Virus record (IMG/VR): IMGVR_UViG_3300036770_008715
Coordinates: 62,001-126,000 of that record
DNA from: a virus
Strand: one strand, 5' to 3'
Length of the DNA stretch: 64,000 bases
Shown here: piece by piece, positions 27,648-34,812 of the stretch
Numbering within the stretch: position 1 is the first letter of the stretch
Layout: each line of letters opens with the position of its first letter
Notes under the pieces: generated by a model
What the model saw: the letters and a program-made list of their open reading frames with translations, nothing else
Database searches by the model: none
What the model was told of the DNA's origin: nothing
Made by a program: the position numbers and the translations under genes

Positions 27648-27976
27648 TAGCGACTAACCTGTGGAGTAACTGTAATTATCCCTTCAATAATTCTAGTTGT
27701 GGTATTACCTGATGTCATCTTAAGATCGTAGAGATAACGGCCAGCCTTGATATTAGCTGTCTGTTCAGCTGGCAGCGATAAAGAAATTTTTGCATTAGCT
27801 TGGCTAACAACAGAAACTATAAGATTCGCAGTAGCTGAAGTGGAATAATAAGACTTTCTTATTTGAGATTGGAACGTTGCATCAGCTATATTTACTGGAG
27901 TGCCATCGTCATTTGCAAGATCCAGTGATGCTAGAAACGTTGCGCCTTGGTCTAAAGTTAGCTCTGCATAAGCCAT
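27647..27976 (-). CDS. Small immunoglobulin-like fibre-base protein
   Basis: 109 residues: ELTLDQGATFLASLDL, then a strand with FQSQIRKSYYS, then ISLSLPAEQTANIKAGRYLY and TRIIEGIITVTPQVS. The order of strands resembles the N-terminal adaptor domains of phage receptor-binding proteins such as BppU-type modules. This is an inference from pattern. It is the first gene after a perfect late promoter box at 28009 and overlaps the 288-aa gene by TAATG. It may be the base of a small fibre cassette that continues to 25825 or beyond. Confidence 0.6.
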   Translation of the reverse strand: MAYAELTLDQGATFLASLDLANDDGTPVNIADATFQSQIRKSYYSTSATANLIVSVVSQANAKISLSLPAEQTANIKAGRYLYDLKMTSGNTTTRIIEGIITVTPQVSR

Positions 27977-28008
27977 TCTGCTTCTCTGGGATGATTATAA
28001 GATATTTC

Positions 28009-28016
28009 TATTTATA
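28009..28016 (-). promoter_or_regulatory. Perfect T4-type late promoter box TATAAATA
   Basis: The minus strand reads TATAAATA, ending 33 bases before the ATG at 27976. The expected transcript start is around 28002. AGAGAAG lies just before the ATG as a ribosome binding site. The box sits directly against the stop codon of the oxygenase gene, so it can start transcription of the fibre cassette independently of upstream genes. Confidence 0.65.
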
Positions 28017-28610
28017 TCACCTGAACTTTGGGCCTGCAATCCAAACAACCAAAGACCGTCTTGTTCCTGCTGTCACTGGGGTTACCCTGTGCATTAAATA
28101 GCTAGGAAACGCATATACTAGTCCACGTTCTTTTTTGGCCACAGTAGATTCATTACTCGTAAAGAACTCTAAATCTCCACCATCATATTCTTCAGGGTCG
28201 GATAATTGCAATATAAGCGATAACTTTCTTGGGGATGTATTTTTAATACCCATATCCATATGCCAAGTGTAATGATCATTAGATCCAGAAGAATATACAG
28301 TATATTGCAAATCTTCAACAAACCCAAAAAGATCAAAATCAAAAAACTGTCCATTCAATTGATTGGCAATATAGGATAAACGATCATACACATATGAAGT
28401 TTCATTTGTGCATGGAATCCAAGAAATTGTAGATTTTCGTAAAGCTGGATCTTCAACTCCATTATCGGTATATGCATCAAACTTATCGAAAGTTTCGCAT
28501 ACTGTTATGATTCTATTGAGCTCGAATTCTGAGAATCCACCTTCCCAATAAGCAAATCCATTTTGCAACCCTAAAACGTCAGGCGAAGGAACCATTTTAT
28601 ATACTGACAT
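28017..28610 (-). CDS. 2-oxoglutarate/Fe(II)-dependent oxygenase (PKHD/prolyl-hydroxylase type)
   Basis: The facial triad is visible: HMD (His and Asp) in YTWHMDMG and a second His in FPSYLMHRVTP, with an Arg pair (GTRRSLV) placed to bind the 2-oxoglutarate carboxylate. A double-stranded beta-helix order fits: LSLILQLSD, GGDLEFF, KERGLVYAFPS. I prefer the ATG at 28610, which overlaps the preceding stop (TAATG) and follows GGGAGAG, giving 197 residues. An in-frame ATG at 28625 lies before that ribosome site. Substrate unknown. Prolyl hydroxylation is attractive because collagen-like proteins surround it, but other targets are possible. Such oxygenases are common in marine phages. Confidence 0.82.
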   Translation of the reverse strand: MSVYKMVPSPDVLGLQNGFAYWEGGFSEFELNRIITVCETFDKFDAYTDNGVEDPALRKSTISWIPCTNETSYVYDRLSYIANQLNGQFFDFDLFGFVEDLQYTVYSSGSNDHYTWHMDMGIKNTSPRKLSLILQLSDPEEYDGGDLEFFTSNESTVAKKERGLVYAFPSYLMHRVTPVTAGTRRSLVVWIAGPKFR

Positions 28611-29326
28611 TATTTTCTCTCCCATATTGTATCTCGATAATGAGATTCGTGTGATTGTAATTTTCTGCGAGTTTTTGATAAAACTTCGTTGTCTTTATCG
28701 CTGAGTTTGTTACATTTATGTTTTTTAATTGCTACATCTCTTTTGTATGGAATAGCCTGGACTAGTGGTGTTCCTGCTCTTATGATCCCAGTGTAGTTTG
28801 GGATATTAAATAAAAATGGGAAATTGACATATTCAAAATACCCATCAACATCAACTAAACCAGACATACAAGTAAATCGATAATCAGGCCTATTTAATGG
28901 TGGAACAAATAAAACTGAGTATCCCTTTGGTACTCGTATCATCCAATGATTTATAAATTTCATTGGAGGTTTTGGAAGTTCTGGGTGCGGAACTTTATCT
29001 GATGAGATTTGAGTATATGAATGGTTCTCTATTAGATTTTTATAGAATGTCCATGTGTAGGTTACGCCACTAACATCATCATTACTTGTTATTTCAACAT
29101 CACCAGCTAATGGAATAATCCAACCTATTGACATAGCATCAAGAAAAGGTGGACATCTTTTTATTGTGCTATTCTTTAATTTTTGCTTACCATCAACTTT
29201 TGGTGGTAGAGCTTTGTACCATTCAGGTAAAAGTTTTCGAGAGGGATATGGTTCAGGAATTACACCATAATCTTCTTCTGCACACAAAAATTCAATCTCA
29301 GGCGTCTTGATAAAAGACTTAAACAT
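28610..29326 (-). CDS. Hypothetical protein, possibly DUF6065-like
   Basis: 238 residues, aromatic and proline-rich. The N-terminal part has FLCAEEDYGVIPEPYPSRK and LLPEWYKALPP. A middle part has CPPFLDAMSIGWIIPLAGDV, then INHWMIRVPKGYSVLFVPPL and FTCMSGLVDVDGYFEYVN. The basic C-terminus is KTRRKLQSHESHYRD. No signal peptide. I recall such proteins (DUF6065-like) in phage and bacterial clusters with unknown function, but cannot confirm the family. It is coupled to the oxygenase by TAATG, and lies 10 bases after the 983-aa glycine-rich gene, so a shared role with the oxygenase is possible. Confidence 0.6.
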   Translation of the reverse strand: MFKSFIKTPEIEFLCAEEDYGVIPEPYPSRKLLPEWYKALPPKVDGKQKLKNSTIKRCPPFLDAMSIGWIIPLAGDVEITSNDDVSGVTYTWTFYKNLIENHSYTQISSDKVPHPELPKPPMKFINHWMIRVPKGYSVLFVPPLNRPDYRFTCMSGLVDVDGYFEYVNFPFLFNIPNYTGIIRAGTPLVQAIPYKRDVAIKKHKCNKLSDKDNEVLSKTRRKLQSHESHYRDTIWERK

Positions 29327-29336
29327 AATGCCTCCA

Positions 29337-32288
29337 TTATTGACTTGCCCAACTCACCGTCACAGATCCTCCGCTAGCACCAGTACCAACAGTAATAGCT
29401 AAAAGTGCCCCAACGCTTATAGTCTTATTTATAGTTCTAATTCCATTACCTGGAGCCCCAAAGTCACCAACTCCTCCAGCACCACCAACTGTTGCGCCAG
29501 TTCCATTTGCACCAGCAGTACCAGCAGTGCCAGCAGCACCAGCATTACCAGCTTGACTCGGCCAACTAGTTGGTGCCGCTCCACCTGGGTTTCCTGGTGT
29601 GGCACCAGTACCAGCTGCGCCATTTGTACCAGCAGTACCTGCAGTACCTGCTACTCCAGCTTGACTTGGCCAAGTTGTTGGAGCAGCACCACCTGAGTTT
29701 CCTGGTGTGGCACCAGTACCAGCTGCGCCATTCGTACCAGCAGTACCTGCAGTACCTGCTACTCCAGCTTTACCAGTCCAGTTTGTTGGTGCTGCTCCTC
29801 CTGGATTACCAGAAGTTGCACCAGTACCAGCTGCTCCGTTTGTGCCAGCAGTACCTGCAGTACCAGCAACTCCAGCTTTACCAGTCCAGTTTGTTGGTGC
29901 TGCTCCTCCTGGATTACCAGAAGTTGCTCCAGTACCAGCTGCGCCATTCGTACCAGCAGTACCTGCAGTACCTGCTACTCCAGCTTTACCAGTCCAGTTT
30001 GTTGGTGCTGCGCCCCCAGAAGTTGCTCCAGTACCAGCAGCACCTGTTGTTCCAGCATTTCCTGGACCTCCTGCTCCGCCAGAACCCCCTGGGTTGGCTG
30101 AACCAGGACCAACTGCACCAGTGCCAGCTCCACCAGCAGATCCAACATTTGATCCACCAGTACCAGCAGTTCCAGCTACTCCGCCACTTCCAGAGAAATA
30201 AGATGTTGTGGGTGTAGGAAAACCTGTGACAGATATACCATAACCACCGCCTGCGCCGCCACCACCTCCACCGCCACTACCAACTCCCCCTGAGGTTCCA
30301 ACTCCTCCTGGATTTCCAGCAGTTCCAGCGTTCCCGCCAGGTCCAAAGGCACCGTTGGTTCCTGCTGTTCCTGGGTTACCAGCAGCACCTTTAGTTCCTG
30401 GATTTCCAGCAGCACCAGCAGTTCCAGCATTACCTCCTGGACCAAACGCCCCATTGGTTCCTGCTGTTCCTGGGTTACCAGCAGCACCTTGAGTTCCTGG
30501 ATTTCCAGCAGCACCAGCAGTTCCAGCGTTCCCGCCAGGTCCAAAGGCACCGTTGGTTCCTGCTGTTCCTGGGTTACCAGCAGCACCTTGAGTTCCTGGG
30601 TTTCCTGCTGCACCAGCAGTTCCAGCAGTTCCACCAGGTCCAAATGCTCCATTGGTTCCAGGATTACCAGCGTTTCCTGCGCCACCTTGCGTTCCTGGGT
30701 TTCCTGCTGCACCAGCATTACCTGCTGTACCTCCTGGACCGAAAGCACCACCTTCCCCATTATTTCCTGGATTTCCTGGGTTTCCAGCAGTACCTGGGTT
30801 GCCAGCATTACCAGCATTACCAGCAGCGCCGCCTGCACCGCCAAAAAAAGTTATACTAGTTAATGTTGTTCCTGTAGATTGAACTACTGATGATGGATTT
30901 CCTGGGATACCAGCCGTTCCTGCACCCCCAACACTTCCATCTTTACCGCTCCAAGAAGTAGGAGCTGCTCCTCCTGAGGTAGCGCCAGTACCAGCAGTAC
31001 CAGGGCTACCACTAGCTCCTACGCTACCAGCAGAACCAGCAGATCCAGATTGACTTGGCCAAGTTGTTGGAGCAGCACCACCTGGGTTACCAGAAGTTGC
31101 TCCAGTACCAGCTGCGCCATTTGTACCAGCGGAACCAGCAGTACCTGCTACTCCAGCTTTGCTTGGCCAAGTTGTTGGAGCAGCACCACCTGGGTTACCA
31201 GAAGTTGCTCCAGTACCAGCTGCGCCATTTGTACCAGCAGTACCTGCAGTACCAGCAACTCCAGCTTTACCAGTCCAGTTTGTTGGTGCTGCTCCACCTG
31301 GGTTACCCGAAGTTGCTCCAGTACCAGCAGTTCCATTTGTTCCTGCAGAACCTGCCGATCCTGCTGCACCAGCTTTGCTTGGCCAATTAGTTGGTGCTGC
31401 TCCTCCTGGATTACCAGAAGTTGCTCCAGTACCAGCTGCTCCGTTTGTACCAGCGGAACCAGCAGTACCTGCACCCCCTGGGCTGCCTGCTGTACCAGTA
31501 CCACCGCCTCCTCCTCCGCCGCCTTCACCACCGCCACCGCCAGACCATGGCCCCCCATTACCAACGCTACCACCAGGTCCACCATTTCCACCACGGCCAC
31601 CACCTGGAGTTCCTGCATTTCCTGCTGTGGATCCACCAGCACCGCCTGCACTAGTGTTCGAAGTTAGCCCTGATGCGCCAGCATTACCTGGATTTCCTGA
31701 CGGCGTGGCACCAGCGCCACCAGTGCCTCCGCCACCACCAGATCCTGCTCCTCCTACAAATCCATTACTTCCAGCTGAACCGCCATTCCCACCACTGCCG
31801 CCCGAGCCTCCAGCACCGCCAGCGCCGCCTGCACCGTTAGTTCCTGGGTTACCTGCAGCTCCTTGAGTTCCTGGATTTCCAGCAGCACCAGCAGTTCCAG
31901 CAGTTCCACCAGGTCCAAATGCTCCATTGGTTCCAGGATTACCAGCATTACCTGCAGCTCCTTGGTTTCCAGGGTTACCAGCAGCACCAGCAGCACCAGC
32001 AGTTCCACCAGGTCCAAATGCACCGTTGGTACCAGGATTGCCAGCATTACCTGCAGCTCCTTGAGTTCCAGGATTGCCAGCGTTGCCTGCAGACCCAGCA
32101 TTTCCACCAGGGCCGAAAACGCCATTAGTTCCTGGAGTTCCTGGGTTTCCAGTTCCTCCTCTTCCTCCAGTGCCAGAAATAGTAACTTTTCTAACACCAA
32201 AAGGCACTACCCATCCAGTGCTACTATTAAAAGTTTGAGACCCCGCTTTGACTCGCGTTCGAAGCAGAGTGGAGGAACCTAACGGCAT
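29337..32288 (-). CDS. Giant glycine-rich collagen-like adhesin
   Basis: 983 residues. A short start (TRVKAGSQTFNSSTGWVVPF, then GVRKVTISGTGG) is the usual opening of glycine-rich tail domains. About 880 residues of Gly-X-Y-like blocks follow: GNAGNPGTQGAAGNPGTNG and repeated GTAGTNGAAGTGATSGN, GGAAPTNWTGKAGVAGT and relatives. More than 20 GNPG segments place proline in the Gly-X-Pro position favoured by prolyl hydroxylases. The end (SVGALLAITVGTGASGG, then VTVSWASQ) is a short beta part. Could form polyglycine-II or collagen-like triple helix. It lies near the oxygenase gene. Long antisense frames here are shadows. Confidence 0.8.
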   Translation of the reverse strand: MPLGSSTLLRTRVKAGSQTFNSSTGWVVPFGVRKVTISGTGGRGGTGNPGTPGTNGVFGPGGNAGSAGNAGNPGTQGAAGNAGNPGTNGAFGPGGTAGAAGAAGNPGNQGAAGNAGNPGTNGAFGPGGTAGTAGAAGNPGTQGAAGNPGTNGAGGAGGAGGSGGSGGNGGSAGSNGFVGGAGSGGGGGTGGAGATPSGNPGNAGASGLTSNTSAGGAGGSTAGNAGTPGGGRGGNGGPGGSVGNGGPWSGGGGGEGGGGGGGGTGTAGSPGGAGTAGSAGTNGAAGTGATSGNPGGAAPTNWPSKAGAAGSAGSAGTNGTAGTGATSGNPGGAAPTNWTGKAGVAGTAGTAGTNGAAGTGATSGNPGGAAPTTWPSKAGVAGTAGSAGTNGAAGTGATSGNPGGAAPTTWPSQSGSAGSAGSVGASGSPGTAGTGATSGGAAPTSWSGKDGSVGGAGTAGIPGNPSSVVQSTGTTLTSITFFGGAGGAAGNAGNAGNPGTAGNPGNPGNNGEGGAFGPGGTAGNAGAAGNPGTQGGAGNAGNPGTNGAFGPGGTAGTAGAAGNPGTQGAAGNPGTAGTNGAFGPGGNAGTAGAAGNPGTQGAAGNPGTAGTNGAFGPGGNAGTAGAAGNPGTKGAAGNPGTAGTNGAFGPGGNAGTAGNPGGVGTSGGVGSGGGGGGGAGGGYGISVTGFPTPTTSYFSGSGGVAGTAGTGGSNVGSAGGAGTGAVGPGSANPGGSGGAGGPGNAGTTGAAGTGATSGGAAPTNWTGKAGVAGTAGTAGTNGAAGTGATSGNPGGAAPTNWTGKAGVAGTAGTAGTNGAAGTGATSGNPGGAAPTNWTGKAGVAGTAGTAGTNGAAGTGATPGNSGGAAPTTWPSQAGVAGTAGTAGTNGAAGTGATPGNPGGAAPTSWPSQAGNAGAAGTAGTAGANGTGATVGGAGGVGDFGAPGNGIRTINKTISVGALLAITVGTGASGGSVTVSWASQ
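29430..32160 (-). repeat. Imperfect Gly-rich tandem repeat tract
   Basis: Imperfect units such as GTAGTNGAAGTGATSGNPGG and GNAGNPGTNGAFGPGG recur throughout, in near-identical DNA. The tract lies wholly inside the 983-aa coding region. Boundaries approximate. Confidence 0.75.
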
Positions 32289-32306
32289 TTTTTACCCTAC
32301 TGGAAA

Positions 32307-32630
32307 TTATACCAGATGTTTATTGGCAATCAGAGATGAATTTCTAAGCTCATCAATACCAACTGCACATTCAATATCAACTTCAAAATCGTCATAGCAA
32401 TTTTTCCAGGTTACAATTGGGAAATTGGAAAATGTTTTTTGACCATCTTTCCAAGTCCAAGTACCAAGAGCATCGAAAACGCCAGAATGTTGGCTGTTAT
32501 CAAAATATGCTAGAATTGAAGCAGTGATTCCACTTGATTCTAGTAATTCTTTAGCTTGGTAACACTCATAGGCTTTATCAGTAAAGCCCATGTAGATGTG
32601 AACCTCTTTAATTTTGACTAAATTAGCCAT
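32307..32630 (-). CDS. Hypothetical protein, possibly thioredoxin-like fold
   Basis: 107 residues. The order VHIYMGFTDKAYECYQAKEL, then SGITASILAYFD, then FSNFPIVTWKN with a Pro before a strand, resembles the beta-alpha-beta, cis-Pro layout of thioredoxin/glutaredoxin folds. No CXXC motif is seen, so redox activity is unlikely. Two Cys residues sit in the second half. This is a weak resemblance. Position between a 137-aa fibre-related gene and the glycine-rich gene suggests a tail or fibre assembly role. The previous gene ends 13 bases upstream. Confidence 0.5.
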   Translation of the reverse strand: MANLVKIKEVHIYMGFTDKAYECYQAKELLESSGITASILAYFDNSQHSGVFDALGTWTWKDGQKTFSNFPIVTWKNCYDDFEVDIECAVGIDELRNSSLIANKHLV

Positions 32631-32643
32631 TTAATTAGACCCC

Positions 32644-33057
32644 CTATTTTCCGAGATTTGCTAATGAGTGAGAAGCGTAATAAGTTTGACCACCATCGAA
32701 AGTGATCAGATTAATCACATCAGCATAATTAGATTTTTTTGCGAGCACTGGTACTTCGTTAAAAGACCAGAGCACGTTTTCAGGAAACACGACTTTACGG
32801 TTTCCAACATGATCTTGTTTAATCACGAGAACAGCAGAATAAGAATAGTCTGGTTCAGGTAGATTATCAAAAACGATATTCACAACACTATTTCGAAGAG
32901 TAATATTAAAGATATTCGAACCACTCAGATCTAAAACCAGATAATTATCATCTGCTGATAGTTTCTGAATTTTTTCGCGATATGATTTAAGAACGCCATC
33001 GAATTCTTCATTTTTAGAATTCTTTCTAAATTCGACAACGTTATCTACTGTTTTCAT
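32644..33057 (-). CDS. Stand-alone copy of a fibre C-terminal domain
   Basis: 137 residues. From FNITLRNSVVNIVFDNLPEP through ADVINLITFDGGQTYYASHS to LANLGK it parallels the C-terminal end of the 576-aa collagen-like fibre next door: FDITLSRSGG, LTNVPVAG, NTVYWSGGETPVLATG, YAIAGSSYFLGAHSLADVG. The parallel covers about 90 residues. Both also share the short stretch NVLWSFNEVPVLAKKS / NTVYWSGGETPVLATG. So a fibre tip domain also exists as its own gene, beside its full-length relative, 13 bases downstream. Could serve as a competing tip, a chaperone-like piece or a remnant of duplication. Confidence 0.65.
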   Translation of the reverse strand: MKTVDNVVEFRKNSKNEEFDGVLKSYREKIQKLSADDNYLVLDLSGSNIFNITLRNSVVNIVFDNLPEPDYSYSAVLVIKQDHVGNRKVVFPENVLWSFNEVPVLAKKSNYADVINLITFDGGQTYYASHSLANLGK

Positions 33058-33069
33058 TTAACTTCTCCA

Positions 33070-34800
33070 TTAGGGTAGAGGTGCTGGGCCAACATCAGCC
33101 AAAGAGTGGGCTCCCAGAAAATAAGAAGATCCCGCTATAGCATATATAGTCACTACATCCAACTTACCAGAAGTTCCTGTAGCTAGCACTGGAGTTTCTC
33201 CTCCTGACCAATATACTGTATTGGCCCAAGTTACTGTATTGGCTACAGTACTGGATTGTCTGAATACAAATGTTGCTGGTGCGCCAGTTCCTGCAACAGG
33301 AACGTTAGTTAACGTTATTGTCGTAGAAGAGCCGCCAGATCTAGATAAAGTTATATCAAATATATTTGTTAGTGCCAAGTTAGCAGAATATGCTCCGCTG
33401 GTTACGTTGGCAAACGTGATAGCTTCCGTATAGGCTTTGAGCGTTGTACTCGTATTGCCTGTTACCCGTAAATCGCCAGAAGATGCGTTGAAAAATAATT
33501 TTGGAGTGGAAATCTTTGGTCCCTGGGTTCCAGTTCCAGGAACTAACACAGGATAGAGCGTTGTTGTAGTTGTATCGTCATTAGTTGTTATCGACGATCC
33601 AACGCCAGGTGCACCTTGTGCGCCAACAGCTCCTTGCCTACCTTGAGACCCCTGGGCACCAGAAGCGCCTTGAATGCCTTGGAATCCTTGAGCTCCAAAT
33701 CCACCTTGAATACCTTGGAATCCTTGGGCTCCAATAGCACCTTGAGCGCCAATAGTTCCTTGTCTACCTTGAGATCCTTGAGCGCCAATAGCACCCTGCC
33801 TTCCTTGAGATCCTTGAGCACCAATAGAGCCTTGCGCCCCAGCTGCCCCCTGAATTCCCTGGAATCCCTGGGCTCCAATAGCACCCTGCCTTCCTTGAGA
33901 TCCTTGAGCACCAATATCTCCTGTTCTATAAAAATCGATCGCAACATCATTTCCATTGATAAAGAAGTCGCCAGCTGCTCCAGAAACAGTCAAAGTGACT
34001 ATTCCAGTTGTTGGATTGCTAGATAATGAGTCTAGTGTAAATGTAGAAACTAAATTATCACTATATTGTTTAAATACCAAAAAACCTTTTATTGCAGATC
34101 CGCTATCATCCCAAGCTGTTAAATATGATGCAACATTATTACCAAATTTATCGTTTCTATTAATTGCAATAGTTGTTACGCCACTAAATGGCGGGAGATT
34201 TACGTTATATCGGAAATTACCAGAAGCTGGATCGCCCGTCGTAGCGTTACTGAATGTATATGTTAATCCACTATAACCCAGTGCTCCTTGAATTCCTTGG
34301 TGTCCCTGCCTTCCTTGGTGGCCTTGTGCGCCAGAGCCAGGACTACCTTGAATACCTTGGAATCCTTGGGCTCCAATAGCACCTTGAGCGCCAATAGTTC
34401 CTTGTCTACCTTGAGATCCTTGAGCGCCAATAGTTCCTTGTCTACCTTGAGCTCCCTGTACCCCTTGCGCTCCTGGTACTACAGCCGCAACAATGAATTC
34501 AATATCGGCATTTCCACTTGTAAAATCATTTGTTACTACAACATTAAGTGATGCGGTATTTTTAAAATTTAACTGGCTTGAATTTGCTCTTACTATTCCA
34601 TCAAGAGAAACTCTAACTGTATTTGCAGATTTAGCAACATCTCCAAGAACATCAGCAAAATCAGCTCCACCAACAGTTAGTTTGTTTGCAACAGTTAAAT
34701 TTCCCGTGGAAACGTTTCTTGATACTACAACGTTACCAAGAAAATCAGATTCACCGACTACTAATAATCCATTATCAACTTTAAAACTGGTATTTGCCAT
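33070..34800 (-). CDS. Collagen-like tail fibre
   Basis: 576 residues. The N-terminal part (NVVVSRNVSTGNLTVANKLT) is a beta repeat, then FKNTASLNVVVTNDFTSGNADIEF is the strand pair also found in the 296- and 899-aa fibres. Two Gly-X-Y arrays (about residues 110-172 and 293-400: GAQGSQGRQGTIGAQG) flank a beta module (YTFSNATTGDPASGNFRYN and onward). The C-terminal jelly-roll-like tip (FDITLSRSGG and onward) is paralogous to the 137-aa neighbour. Likely a trimeric short fibre. RQG repeats differ in sequence from the FQG repeats of the large fibres. Confidence 0.82.
   Translation of the reverse strand: MANTSFKVDNGLLVVGESDFLGNVVVSRNVSTGNLTVANKLTVGGADFADVLGDVAKSANTVRVSLDGIVRANSSQLNFKNTASLNVVVTNDFTSGNADIEFIVAAVVPGAQGVQGAQGRQGTIGAQGSQGRQGTIGAQGAIGAQGFQGIQGSPGSGAQGHQGRQGHQGIQGALGYSGLTYTFSNATTGDPASGNFRYNVNLPPFSGVTTIAINRNDKFGNNVASYLTAWDDSGSAIKGFLVFKQYSDNLVSTFTLDSLSSNPTTGIVTLTVSGAAGDFFINGNDVAIDFYRTGDIGAQGSQGRQGAIGAQGFQGIQGAAGAQGSIGAQGSQGRQGAIGAQGSQGRQGTIGAQGAIGAQGFQGIQGGFGAQGFQGIQGASGAQGSQGRQGAVGAQGAPGVGSSITTNDDTTTTTLYPVLVPGTGTQGPKISTPKLFFNASSGDLRVTGNTSTTLKAYTEAITFANVTSGAYSANLALTNIFDITLSRSGGSSTTITLTNVPVAGTGAPATFVFRQSSTVANTVTWANTVYWSGGETPVLATGTSGKLDVVTIYAIAGSSYFLGAHSLADVGPAPLP
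33600..34470 (-). repeat. Collagen-like G-X-Y codon repeats of the 576-aa fibre
   Basis: Two arrays (about 33600-33925 and 34285-34470) of GAQGSQGRQG and GAIGAQGFQG codons flank a beta module. Boundaries approximate. Confidence 0.75.
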
Positions 34801-34812
34801 TTAAAATTAACC

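Noticed and set aside
28611-28625. Upstream ATG at 28625 for the oxygenase
   Set aside because: It lies inside the GGGAGAG ribosome site that serves the ATG at 28610, which also makes the recurrent TAATG overlap.
31055-31866. Proline-rich and Ser/Thr-rich antisense frames across the glycine-rich gene
   Set aside because: They mirror GGN codons in another frame and strand. The minus-strand 983-aa frame explains the region fully.
29430-32160. Variable-repeat target of a diversity-generating retroelement
   Set aside because: No reverse transcriptase, template repeat or adenine-biased variable region was seen in the window.
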